Made by a program: the position numbers and the translations under genes. The notes beneath the pieces are model-generated. The model did no database searches. It saw nothing but the letters and a program-made list of their open reading frames with translations, and was not told the origin of the DNA. From Galaxea fascicularis (lineage: Eukaryota > Cnidaria > Anthozoa > Scleractinia > Euphylliidae), in contig OX419345.1 of the NCBI GenBank assembly GCA_948470475.1, positions 18,768,739-18,832,738 of the forward strand: a stretch of DNA of 64,000 bases. The letters run 5' to 3'. Positions 14,201 to 26,746 of this stretch are shown here, one piece after another (the stretch's first letter is position 1; the number at the start of each line of letters is the position of its first letter).

Positions 14201-17200
14201 GGGGCTAAAGTTGAGGTTATAATCTTCACTACTGTAACATTGCGAACTAACGGCGTCAAGGAAAATGACTCAATCGAATAAACAAGATGATAGTCATAGA
14301 TTCGGAGCTTAACGATTATCAGCGTGCTTGTCCATTTTAATATAGTTATTCTTATTTTTCTGGTTGTCAGGTATGCTTTCAATATAAGGCATTATTTTTT
14401 AAATTCCTTGAAGTAAATACTTATAAAGTTATGAAGAGTGCTGAAGTTAGAAGAGTTATGAAGTCCTCTCAACTCAACGTTTTCGATTGCCCTGTTCCCC
14501 CTCCTTTTTGTTTATTTTGTTGTTTGCGTGATATAATTACTTTCAGGTCAATATTCGCAGAACCGTATCCATTCGGAAAAATAACCTAGTTATTAAGATC
14601 TTCCTCTTACACCAAGAATCCGTAACGTGTGATGGATCATTGTGTACAGACAAAACGCTTCAATGCGCAACATTTCCAGAGGTACTTATAAATACATCTA
14701 AAGTACTTGTTACCCCCCGGTGATAATCGGCTTTATTTAAAGATCTGAGAGATCGTGAGAGAAAAGTTATTTTGTCCGTAGCTGTTTTGATAAAAATAGT
14801 TAATTGACCAGTAATGTTACGTAACGGATCAGACCACCTTCAACATTGTTGCCATGCTTTACATATCACAAACATAACATGGTAACTGTACAGTCATAAT
14901 AACTACGTTATCTTCATGGCAAGTCGAAGCTGAATGTAAGTAGTTTGGTTTGAAATGTTGTAGTTTACGAATGAATCAAAATGGACAGTGCTCTAGGTTT
15001 GAGTCGATAAAGATTGAAATCTGTACAAAATTGAAGTATGATTGTTGTTCTTGTTTGCGAGTACTCAAGCACTATTAAAAATTGTCTTAAAGAATAGCAA
15101 TCAATATTACTCATTCTTACGTCACACACGTTCATATGTTGAGAATTAAATTCATTAATAGCTGGAGTCACTTGACTGCAATTGCCAGAATGCGTCATAC
15201 AACCATAATGGGAATACCGTAGCTGTATTTAGCGCGAGACGAGAGCCAAGGCCTCCTGCACGAAAAAGAAAAGCCTAAACCATTGTCGTAGTTGGGGTCA
15301 AATGACGTCATTTGTTGTTTATGGTGTGGGTTTCACAGCGTAAGTCGCAAGAATCAAAGCTTCCCAGACTCTAAACAAATAACCTCAGTGTGAACAATTG
15401 AGCCTAACCTCATAGTCTTGTTCTAAGGGTTCCGGCAGTAACCATCAGTAGACTCACTTCGGTGAACTAGGGAAAATTCTCCCCCCTTAAAACTAATTTC
15501 GAGAGAGGCTGAACCGAAGTTTAAAAGGCGTTCTAATGACTATACCGTGTTAAATTTCTACTGAAATGTCAAAGTTTGGTTCAAGTTCCTCTTCTGTCGT
15601 AGAACAATCAAGAAACATCCATATCCTTTTTCAGCTCCCACCCCTCTTCCAACCTCCTCCACAGGGCGCTTTCCCTTTAAATGTGGGAGGGACAGGAAGG
15701 AAAAATCCCCCTGGGGATGAGGATCCCCCCCTCCGCTCACCATTGGCTTCCCAGTTTAGGTGTTGCTATCGGGAATGAAAGAAGAGATAGATGAAGGTAG
15801 CTGAGTGCATTTTACAAACCTTCTTTTTCTCGCAGATCACTGCCCAGCCTCGGTTCATCCATTGCAAGGCAGATGCAAAATCGACTGTTTTTCGGATTCA
15901 CACTGCGAAAAATGGCAATATTGCTGCAAGACGGGGTGCTGGCAAACATGTGGTAAGGACTTGCTTAATAAATAACTATTGGCTTCTTCATGAATTCCAT
16001 GTCCAGAGCTTTTAAACGGGCGTTTTCTGTTTCGGTTTCGGGGAGGTGCGAATTTCGTGTCTTGAAGTGACTTTGAGTGCCACCTGATAATGCCTGGATA
16101 GTCCCGGGATACAAATCATCTAAGCATCATGGCATCAAACTCAGGCCTTTGGCAACTGCACGTTTGGTGCTAACCCATTAAAAAAATTGAAGTCTAAAGT
16201 CTTTAGTGTGCCGTTTAAAGGAGAGCTGGAGTCAAGACGCCACTTGGACACCACACATGATAGAACATGACTTTTCCACGAGAGGGCAGGCAGTGGAACT
16301 GGCTCTAGACAAACTTTTACATAAAGAAGAGTAACTTACTGTTTCTAGCTGTATAGCGCAACACTACCAAAGCTATGTAGTTATTTCTTTCTCGAATGCA
16401 CATTTTCGCGTGGTTCACTTGTACAAGACCATGCGAAACGTTTAGACAGAGCTTGGGGGTTTGCAATTTTGAGAATTTCCCATCTCCTTCATCTTATGAT
16501 TGTGCCTAAACAGACTTTTGCATAGTGTACATGCACTATGTGCACTGGATTAAGCTGATAAGCCTAAACAGCTTAAAGCAGTATTCAGAAAGTTCATGGG
16601 ATATGTTCAGGAGGTCATATTACTCGATTTCCATAACGGCCGGGATTAAGGTAGATTATTTTTGTGGGAACGTGACTTTGGAGATGATTATATTCAGATT
16701 TTAGTGCTACATTAATATTTGTCTTCGTCTCCGTGATAGCGAATTACACGTTATGTCAGATGCAACAAATTGAGGCGTCGATATCGCGAAGGACTTTCCC
16801 TCCCATCTGCAAGGCTGATGGAAGCTTCAATGAAATCCAGTGTACTCCTAATCTGAAATGCTGGAGAGTTGACAGGGAAGGCAGAAAAATTCAGGACATT
16901 GATGTCACCTTGAAATATAAAGCTGGCCCTCGACAATCATTGGAAGTAAAGGAAAAGAGAATCGGACAATATTCTGACCTGGATGAGGAAATAGGTAACT
17001 CGCTTGAGTTGTAAACCACAGTGGAGCAGAAGAGTGTTGCTGAAGACCTTTAACCTAATGCTCATACTTAAGACCCTTGCACCACAAAGCAATTACTGCA
17101 TCAGTGCATTGTCAGTCTTTTCCAGCTGAAACTGGAAAAGGGTTCCTGCGTTTTTCTAGCAAATTTTATCGCTTTTCGGTTAATTACGATTGTTGTCTGA

Positions 17201-20200
17201 TGTCCAAAAATAGATGACCACTGTCAAGCCATAACATCAACACTGCCGGAATTGTGGAAGGATAAGCCACGCTGATCCCAGAGGGCAATTAAATACCAAG
17301 ACTAAATAGTACTAACATTTGTCCCGAACGTGAAAGGGCGGACACCTGCCCGTAGTGTAAGTAATGAGTTTTTTTTTCAGAAGAGAGACCCATACCAAGA
17401 GAAAAAACGCGTTGTGAAAGAGCACGTGAACGCAGAGTGTTGAAAAGGAAAACTCGCCCAGGGACGTTCGTGCCCAGGTGTAAAGCAAACGGAGAATTCA
17501 AACTGACGCAATGCCACAAAAGAACAAAGTACTGCTGGTGTGTTGATAGGGAAGGAAAACAGATCCAAGGAACAAAAATGAAGAACAAGAGACCCATCTG
17601 TAAAAGGGGTTAGTAAATAAATTTTGCCCCTCTGGTAAAGACATACTTTACGGAATTCGGCAGTAAATTGAAGTAGCTTGGACTGAATGGAAAACTTTGA
17701 GGCAATTTTAAAGCGCACAGAACCTACGGTTGTGTCGTGTTTAGCTTGCCATACACTCCAATAGACTGTCCCAAATGGGTCACCCTTTTTCGAGGTGGGG
17801 TGCCGTTTGCGTACCGCTAGAGTTATGTCGGCTGGAGTCTTGTTCTCCTGACAGGATCACCAATTCAGACTAGGTCGAAGATGATATGAAGATGAAGTAC
17901 AGTCCGTTAGGGTGCGTGTTGAGCTTGGGGCCAGTAACCCACTCTCCTAAAAATAAGATAACGGAAACGGGAGGCGTTCAAAACTCTGCACACTTCGATG
18001 AAGCGACAAGGGCCCATAGTAATAAGATAAAGCATTTGGGTCAAAGCCGAAAGGAAACTATAAAACCGACCGTCTCCATCGTGAACCTGGGTGGTAGTCC
18101 TGGGCGAATGTTAGCTGGTGGCGGATCGAAGTTCGTGTAGGGAGAAAGTCAAAGACTTATGTACCTTCTGCCAGGAAGATATATCAAAACATTGCAATAT
18201 AGCAGATCACAGTGAGGAAGTAGTTTAAGAGAAGCTCGGGCTGTTGCGTCCTTTTTAGACACGAGGACGAAAATCACTGGTGCGTTCTACAACTTGATGA
18301 TTTCCACGGTTACTCCGTACAACTTCTACATGAAATGACCTTTTAAGTCTAGGGAAGCATGGAAGTAAGTTCCCCTTGTTTTCTCCACAAACAATTGTAG
18401 ACTCTTGATAGTTGGACCTATTAAAGGTTTTAAGATAAACCACGGTAGCTGGGACAGTCTGAGAAAGACAACATTAATTCACCTCTTATAAGTGACGTTA
18501 ATCAAGGTCCCTAATGATAAGCATTGCGCGGTGCTACAGAAAGACGAAGAGTGGCGTTAATAACTAGCTATCTAATGTTGCATCCTTTAGATTCAAGCGA
18601 ACATAAACAATGCGGACTGCGAAACATTTTGTACAGCAATATACGGCGAACACGCAGGATTGTGGGTGGTAGGGAAAGTGTTCCTAATTCATGGCCTTGG
18701 ATGGTTGCTCTTTTCTACAACCAAACGAAGCTTGGCTGCGGAGGATCTATCATTGACCCATCCTGGATCATTACTGCTGCACATTGCTTTAGTGAGTGTA
18801 CAAAATTACTTTTTTCGTAGGGAGCAAGTGGCTTCAAATTAGAAACCATGTAAGGCTAATCTGGTGTAAAATCCTGGGCGCTCAAGAGCGCCTCAAAGAA
18901 AATCGTGCCGGCTATTTACCTTCAGCGAATAATCCTCGGGTCGTCGCAAGGAAGTTTCCTTTAAGGTATCCGGGAGGTTTACCCAGATGATTTTATGTCA
19001 CGTAGGAACAACAGGTTTAGTGGCGCAAATGATCTTCTTCTCAGTAGTAAGTCTTGCAAGAGACCAAATTTAACTAAAAGGTTATTCTGCAGACGTACAA
19101 GGTCTGATTGATTGAAGTAAATTGGTAAGCAGTTAGAGGATACGGCAAACATCACCATACCTGCCAATCCAGTTGTGTGAAAATGTTAAAAAAATCAAAA
19201 CCAAAACAAGTGTACGTTCTCCTTTGTTGTACCACCGAAATTCGTTGGTCAATTAATTCATAGGAAAGTGGCACCCTTCCCTATTTGTTTTGAAGTTCAA
19301 ACTCATACGAATCATTGTTTTGTTCTCATTTTAGGCGATGCTTCTTCAAAGAACCCAGCGGACTGGGACGTTCGAATTGGAGAACATTCATTCAGGACAA
19401 CAGAGGGCAAAGAGAAGAAGCTTGCAGTCAGACAAATAATCGTCCATCCAGGTTACCGGCCGAGTAACAGTTCGCATCCCGGAGACAATGACATAGGTAT
19501 GACTTCACCTTGACACACAACAGCGGCCAGTGAACGCTCAGTCAAATTTAAATCAGATTAACGTTTATGTTGTTTGATGCCCCAACTGGTTAGCACACTT
19601 TCTCTGGTGTGACTTGGACTCCAGTGGAAGACAAGGTTCCAACCCGTTCAAACTCTCACTTCTTCACAGAGTCCCCGTTCGACCAGGATCTCTATAAATG
19701 TTGTTTATTCTGGAGGGACCAAATTCGTAGAGGCTGTGCTTTGTGTTTCTAAATGGATGTTATGATAATCACATAACAGTAATATCGATAATACTTTATC
19801 AAGGAGCGTAAAATTGACTAAACATCATAGCATGCTGACCAATTGCTAATAACCAGATTGGCGGCAGCCATTTTATAAAACTACTGAGTTGTTATCTCCC
19901 CTTTACATGTATTCCAATTCAGCTCTCGTGCGCCTGTCCACTTCAGTACAGTTTGGAAAGCATATCAACTCGATCTGCCTGCCTGACAGCTTCTCCTTCT
20001 TCAATCCTGGTAAGCGCTGTGTCATCACCGGCTGGGGTCACACAACCTGGAACGGGAACTCATCTCACGTCTTGAGAGAGGCTTGGATAGATTTGGTATC
20101 AAAGCCAGACTGCAATTCTGAGAGGTCAGTGGCAATAATTGATTAAGATGCAAAATTTCAGACCCGGGCAGTGTCTTGAAAAGACTTTTTAACACGAGTC

Positions 20201-21196
20201 GACGCATCATTTGGCCTCTCTTTAGTGGTCTCCTGGCAACTGCTCTAATGCTGTTGGGAGACAATCTTCTTATGACTTCTCTCTCTTCACCACACCGTAC
20301 ATCAGCGTCCACATTACTGCCTTTTCAAAACCGGAAAATGATTGTCAGAAAAGTACATCTTTCTAGTAATCAGTATCTCCACCGAATTGTCCACGCGACC
20401 TGTCCTCGCCTCGACCGCCCATATGATGTTTAAAGAGGGGTAGTTTCTAAAGAAACTGTGGATTCGCCTTGTCGAACGGCTAATGCTCGAAACGTCAGCT
20501 GTACTTACATTGTATTTACACTGTCAGCTCCGTTGATAAAACTGTTAACCATTACTGATGAAAACATCTCACCATTGCACTCAAGAAAAATATAGTATTA
20601 AGAAAGTTAAGTTTGGTTCTTATACAACTGAAATCTCATTTATAAACAAATTCTTATTAAATTGCACCTTGACGTCGTTGGTATTACTTGATTGTTCAGT
20701 AATGTTTTCACAAGCGTAAAGCTTGCCAAAGCGTGACATATTAAGCATAATCGGAGTCTAAATTCACTTCCTTGTAACTCTACTCTGTATATATAAAAGA
20801 GTTGAGGAAAGAATGGGATGTAAGCAGTAGAAAGTGGACAGGAAACCCAAAGTTACAAATTCTTGGCCTTACGACCAGAGCTCCAGCAGCAATGCAGAGG
20901 ACAGGGAGCATCTGTTGAAGTACAACTAAATTTCGGCTTTCTTTATTTCTTGCAGCTCGTATAATGGAACAATAGGACCACGTTTCCTATGTGCCGGATT
21001 CAAGGAAGGAGGAACTGATGCATGTTATTACGATAGTGGCGGACCGCTGGCCTGTGCAGTTTCTGATGGCCGGTGGATTCTTGCAGGGATTGTGAGCTGG
21101 GGCGAGAGATGTGCCTTACCACACAAGTATGGAGTGTACACGAATGTCCACGAGTTCACGCAGTGGATGAGACGTACCTTGAAATTGGACAGATAA
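5253..21196 (+). CDS. Secreted WAP / thyroglobulin type-1 (x2) / trypsin-like serine protease mosaic protein
   Basis: Nine exons join in frame: 5253-5291, 5384-5420, 15836-15952, 16740-16994, 17381-17608, 18591-18791, 19335-19496, 19923-20124 and 20956-21196, giving 493 residues. Residues 1-25 are a signal peptide ([13 protein letters not shown], then [12 protein letters not shown]). Residues 26-64 form an eight-cysteine WAP domain with the central CC pair. Residues 65-149 and 150-225 are thyroglobulin type-1 domains. The second has all six cysteines including CWCVD; the first reads CWRVD and lacks cysteines 5 and 6. The protease follows light-chain Cys233 and the activation site RTRR|IVGG at Ile249. 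The triad is His290 (TAAHC), Asp345 (NDIALVRL, the Ala codon split by an intron) and Ser441. Asp435 at chymotrypsin position 189 predicts Arg/Lys specificity. [10 protein letters not shown] has Tyr at position 193, normally Gly. Domain exons are phase 1-1, typical of exon shuffling. The 10-kb second intron could hide further small exons. Confidence 0.86.
8196..8248. repeat. 26-bp near-perfect inverted repeat with one-base centre
   Basis: The arms are 8196-8221 and 8223-8248 around a single base. Only one position fails to pair (A opposite C on +, which is G opposite U in a minus-strand RNA). It lies in intron 2 of the mosaic protease gene, so the plus-strand pre-mRNA would fold into a stem of 26 positions with one mismatch. 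No terminal duplication was seen, so it need not be a transposon. Confidence 0.8.
11291..11518. mobile_element. 228-bp MITE, copy 1
   Basis: The element is flanked by TA at 11289-11290 and 11519-11520. It begins GGGACCTTTAGATTTGA and ends with the complement. The terminal inverted repeats are about 50 bp, rich in GTACGA/CGAGTA, and the interior is unique. A copy in reverse orientation and of exactly equal length is at 23561-23788. The TA target duplication fits a Tc1/mariner-type or similar transposase, but that assignment is inference. It has no coding capacity. Confidence 0.85.
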
Positions 21197-23560
21197 ATTG
21201 TAAGAGAAAACAGTAGAAGCATTTAAGAGGACCACCTCAGAGGCTTCGGACGATTGCAGTTAAAAGCTCTGACGTGAACGGGAAGACAAAATCGCTTCAG
21301 TGAATGTATTGCCAAATCAGACTGGATGTCCCAAAATTGCAGACTAAGTTCTCGTAGAAATGTCTCAGTTCTACTTTGTATTTAGTGCCCGACGAAAGCC
21401 ACGTAATTACCTTAAGATTGCAATCTGTTGTAATCCCTCAACCACCGGTACACCTCTCCATTTGAAACTTTGCTTTTTGGAAGGATCGCTTCAGGGCGTT
21501 CTTTAATTTGTTTACTTTCGATGCCGGTGCAAATGAACAAAACCTGACTTTCACAATCACTCCCTACCTTCAGGTTGCAACATTTACATACCATTATCGG
21601 CGTCGTGGTTATAATGCATTTTAGACCTTTAAAGAGAAAATATAAGTATCTTTTTTCTGGAAAACACCATAGATTCAACAATTGCAACCGCCTGGTACAG
21701 CATAAACAATACCAGCGGTAGGTTCTGCTCAGTGGCTTTCAAAGGAACGTTCACACTTTTAGGTCTCCACAGCCCTACTGGAGCACTATAGTAAGGTATC
21801 TCTCGAATGCTTCTATTTGAAGAGTTAGAGTCAAATACATTTAAATTGTGCTTTGAGTCCGCAAGAAAGTGGATTAAGACAAGTGTGTCTCCCCGCAAAT
21901 CGTCCGAAATAGCATTCACCAGCAATTGCCGTTAATCGGTCGCCATTCAACATAGACGATACGAGTCAGAAATTTGTTTGTGACGTAAAGGACATCCAAT
22001 ACGACATCAGGGCCTAACTGTTATCATCTTTACACGTAAAGAATCTGTAAATAGCGTAATACGTTAATCTCCACACAATGCTTGATGATCAAGCATGGAA
22101 AAGACCCTTAAGGGTTAAAGTATCTTCACCAGAAAAAATTACAAGTGTTTGTAAAGCATTTCAATATCGAAAATGAAAAGATTTCTTCTTCGTCAAGATT
22201 TGGCCGATCTGATGGTTCAGTTTTTGAAGGACTGAACTAACAAGGAGTTAAGATCGGACGACCTGGCCATTGTTGAACACAGAGAGTGTCGTAAATTTCC
22301 AGAGTAGGTTAACTTAGCGGCTATCATAGTAAAATTTGAATTCTATTTCTGGACGAATGATGACAGCTTTCCGTAACAAGCACCGTTTGAAAAGACAATT
22401 GGTTGAACCTTTGTTCCACAGTAAGGCAAAGGAGTCAACCAGTTCTGTTTCCCTGGCCAGGTCTCAAGTTGTGAAACTGAGCCACGACGGTTCGACTGCG
22501 GACTCCATAGGAGTAAGATTAATATGTACATAACGTTTCATTATTATATTGTTTTGTGGTTTCACGTAGCATTAACCATATTCGTCTTTGTTTTCGTAGT
22601 TGTGTTCCTACGTTAAGAAAGTTCACGCGCTGCCGCAATGTGAAAAAGAGACAGTTAAACCAGCGAAATCATTTTGGTTTATTCCAACCCAGGCTCTATT
22701 TCTACTTGTCTGGACCTCCACTAGCGCGAAGAAAAGTACTGTCCTGTGCCAGTAACTGCTTAACGCACAAAACTAAGAGTATGCTAATGAATCGAGTTTC
22801 CGCTCCTTTTTTTAAGATTGAAGCTACATTATTTACGCTTTGGTATCCAAATGTATACGATAGCTTTCGATAACGACGACAAAAAGATTGTTTTGTACTT
22901 TTTAAGCTTTTACCCTGTATCTAACATTCTTCATTCAAAGTTCAATTTTGATTGCATTACCAACGCAAGGATTTCCTAGTTAAAATAATATACATGATAT
23001 TTTTGCAAATATTTGAGTAGATTAACGCTTTGATTTAATAACATTTGGTTGCGTTTTGCAATTGGACATGGATCCTTTCTGTGCCCAGCATTCTTCAATG
23101 TAGAATTGTTAAAGTTGCCATATTTTAATGGCGTCGAACCTCTTATGCGTGGACCGACAATCTGACAATCGTTCCGCTGATGGTAGTGTTTTCGTGTGGC
23201 TGAAAAAAGGGCCGAATGCTCGAAAATGAAAGATTAGAAAATTCGTGACCATCTGAAGAAGGCTGTCGTCTAAAAGCAGAGGTTCGACTGTAGCTCGCCT
23301 TATCATAATTTAATACAACAAGCACGATAATCCGGGTTATTTGTCAACGAAGTCGCGAAAAATGTATTGGTCGTCTGTTGAGTTGTTGTTGGCTGCAAAG
23401 ACAGTATTGCCTTCGAATGCTGTGACAAAACCTCGGTTTAATTACTAGACGACCAATAACATCACGAGCTCGTTGACCAATCAGGTTAACAACCAGATAA
23501 TTACAACCAGCTCGACTCTGATGATCACTTCCACTCCGGTTGTCGAAATGCTAATCAATA

Positions 23561-23788
23561 GGGACCTTTAGATTTGACTACGAGTACGAGATCGAGTACG
23601 AGTACGAATTTCTAATTTCAAACCAGTCACCTCCCTTGAACCATCTCTCTTCCTTGTTACTTACCAGTAGATCAGGAGATTGTAGAAACAAGATTGGTGT
23701 CACTAGTGATCATCTAAAGCATGCGAACAAGATTTGAAAAGTCGTACTCGTATTCGATCTCGTACTCGCACTCAAATCTAAAGGTCCC
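23561..23788. mobile_element. 228-bp MITE, copy 2 (inverted relative to copy 1)
   Basis: It is flanked by TA at 23559-23560 and 23789-23790. Its interior is the reverse complement of copy 1 with scattered substitutions. It has the same 228-bp length and the same GGGACC/GGTCCC termini. It lies downstream of the mosaic protease gene. Confidence 0.85.
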
Positions 23789-24704
23789 TAATGGCATCAC
23801 AAACATTCCATCTCAGGACTACGCTCACCAGGATGATCGTGCTTCATAAAACCTTCAAACCCTGAGATCAAACGTAAAGTTCTAAACATCTCCTATAGAA
23901 GTAGTAAGAGGAAGTTGCTAAAATATCAAGCATTTTATGTGATCCTGTCCTAATTCTTATGACCACTCTGTTTTATAAAGCGTTAGTATTACAAGGAGAA
24001 ATTTGATGCCGATTACTCTTAGGTTTCAAAGGGTGAAACTATTTACGATTATTACTTTGTTAACTCCATCACATAAACGGTGGCTTATATCACATAATCT
24101 TAATTTATAATATGCGATGAGAATGCTGGTCTGATGAAGTTTTTGCATTGCTAGTTTTTTTAACAATTAGCTGTTGTAATGTAGAAGATTTGTTGAAGAG
24201 TAGCCACGATGAAAGATGTACAATATATATTTAACCTGGCTTTCGTTTTCAGATGCCTTTTGTTTTGAAAACTGATCAAACTGCCCGTAATAAACCTCAG
24301 AGTAAAGCGTTAAAACTGGTTTCAAGACTGGTTGGCTAAATGCTTTTGCAGTCAGTCCTAGCAATAAATAATTAAACCGCGAACACTGACGTTAACATTG
24401 ATCGAAACTGTGGTGCCCAGTGCATGCGTGGTGGTGGTGGCCACAAAACTACCTTTTCACCCAATTAAAACTGTCTTGCTTTAATTGATATGCTTTTTTG
24501 GCTGTTCTGAAGTCAAAATTCAGTTATTGCGTCTACCGATATGTACCCTGGCTCCAATGACCCGTTGAGAAAATAGATACCCCGAAAACCAAAACAGAAG
24601 GCGAGAGACGGGTCTCTGACCTCAGGAGCCGAGAAATTCGTATTACATATAAGGACAGAATTTGTCCTAGTTCCTTGATTGGTTCTTCAAATGAGACAGC
24701 AATT

Positions 24705-24805
24705 GTGATTGGCTTACGAAAAGCGTGGTTTCCCGGCCGACAAGAAAAAAGAACTACGGTTGGCTTAGGAAAAGCGTGGTTTCCCAGGCAACAGCACAGC
24801 ACAGA
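24705..24805 (+). repeat. 51-bp direct repeat, two copies
   Basis: The segment GGCTTACGAAAAGCGTGGTT at 24711 recurs at 24762 with one change near its start. Both are followed by TCCC. The overlapping open frames here are a consequence of the repeat. Nothing else is recognised. Confidence 0.6.
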
Positions 24806-26746
24806 AATGAGGTTCAGTGTTCGTGCTACAAGAGGTCATTTTTTCCCTCTCGGCGCTTCGCGCCTCGTAAGTGGCTGCGGCTTCGCCACGTAATTTCCCT
24901 ATTCCAAACGAAAACAATAACCTTTGGCATCCAGGGTAACCGATATGGGATAGGTTGAGTCGCGGACCATCATTCTCACAAACCTCACGTCTTTAGAGAC
25001 CCGTTGTCTTAAGTCACAATAAAATGACAACGTCTTTCGGGATTACTATTGCTAATCAAACGTAGCACTTATTTGTGACAGTTTGCATTGATTTGCCAGG
25101 TTACTTTTTATCATGAAGAGGTATGCACTACCATGAAATAACACTGAGATATGGAAAAGAATAAACTGACAAGGGCGCTCAGTGTGACTAGCCCTATACG
25201 TTTGTCACCTAGTACCTGTGTATCGTCTATCCTTACATGCATACGATTCAAACAGCACTAACTTTGTGATGCATAACCAGGTACAATTGTTTTTCATCAG
25301 CAATGAAATTTTGGAAACAATCACTGTTGGCCAATTTTGCATTCATGAGCCAGGAAGAGTTTCCAGCCAGCCCCTTCCATTTTTTTGTCCTCTCCAATGG
25401 CTCCCCCATCGTGCGTTGGCCCAACTGAACACAACATCGCCGACCTAATAAACAGTTCTAAGTGCACAATGTTCACGACTTGGAAGAACGTTATAACTTC
25501 AGTGCAGTTAAAAGTGAAGTTTGCACTGAAACCAGCCGACCATCCATAGCAAGCCGATTCTAATATTAGAATTCATGTCCTCAGTTCAAATATCTTTTCA
25601 GAATAAGGTACGAGAAACGCCAGCAGCTGAGTAATTACCGAACTGGCATATCTCGTCTATCGACTAATTTATTCGTTTAATCAACGACCGAACACATTGT
25701 TTATTTTTACCGGTGAGCGCTGAGGGCACGTCAATTAAAATTGATCGACTTGAATCAGATTCAAGAGAGTGACGATAGTGTACTTTATTGGCTTGTTGCG
25801 TTGCATACTGAATAAGAACGTTGCATGAAAGGGACGTTGTTAGGTTTTTCCCCGTTCGTTCTGCCTTCGTGTCTAATTCTTTCTGTTTTTTCAGCCTTCC
25901 ATCTCACCCGGTTTCTGTGATAGTTGCAAATATAAAACAATCGTTAGCATTTAAACCCTTAAAAAGAATAACGGTTATGGCCACTAGATATGTTACACTT
26001 TGTGACTTATTTACTAGACTGGGCCTCGTTTTCACTGTCTACACTGAAACGCTGCTTCGGCCTCCGAAACAAATGTAACGCAAAGTGTACTTTTTGCGGC
26101 GTCAGCGTTTTCACCCAAAGTTCCGTTTTCACAGCCCACATGCATAAAAGTACTTAGCTGATCGAAAACGACATTTCAGTTTGGAAAGAACGCTGAGCCG
26201 GAAGGGAAAACGTATCAGAATTAGTGCGGATGGAGCTTGTAAAGGAGGCAGAGGTCTGCTCTTTCATGCCTATCTCTGAAAAACCTGATCGAGTGTTCCC
26301 TCTCGGCGAATATGTCACTGGTATTAAAGCTGTAGATTGCCGTCGTGAAGAGAGTTTCAGTCAATGATTGAGGATGACAAGCTTAATTAAATCTCATGAA
26401 GATTTCCACACAGTTCATAACATTAATTATAGACGCTTCATTCTCATACTATTTTCCGATCACATTCTGATGCGAAACGGAGCGTGTGTAGAGTTTGTGT
26501 CGGAAATTGCATGCATAACTGTGATAACTCTTTGGTGGAGAGCTGTAGGGAAATGTTACAGTTAAGCTCCTCTTCCAATGATTCGTTGATATTAAATGGA
26601 TAGAGGTGATAATGAACGACGATAGGAAAGGTAAAAATTGACTGCTATATTTATCATCTTTTATCACTCGATATCACTGACAAGCGAGTAACGTAAGTTT
26701 CATTAAATGCGTTACAAAAATCAAGAGACTACATTTTCCAGCCGTC

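Larger units (their letters stand above)
5421..15835 (+). other. 10.4-kb intron 2 of the mosaic protease gene
   Basis: No coding exon was recognised here. It contains a (CA)n run near 7630-7650, a near-perfect hairpin at 8196-8248, TATAG repeats around 9586-9606 and a TA-flanked MITE at 11291-11518. The short open frames lack domain signatures, and the one at 11111-11422 reads partly through the MITE. A phase 1-1 module exon hidden here cannot be excluded. Confidence 0.6.
21197..26746. other. Intergenic region downstream of the protease gene
   Basis: This lies between the protease gene (+) and the convergent end of the astacin-MAM gene (-). It contains MITE copy 2 and a short direct repeat near 24705-24805. 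Open frames of 60-105 codons show no recognisable domain. Confidence 0.5.

Noticed and set aside
20160..20580. Possible extra coding exon between the last two protease exons
   Set aside because: The frame does not fit the phase-2 junction, trypsin homology continues directly from 20124 to 20956, and the sequence (CTCGAAACGTCAGC) looks repeat-like.
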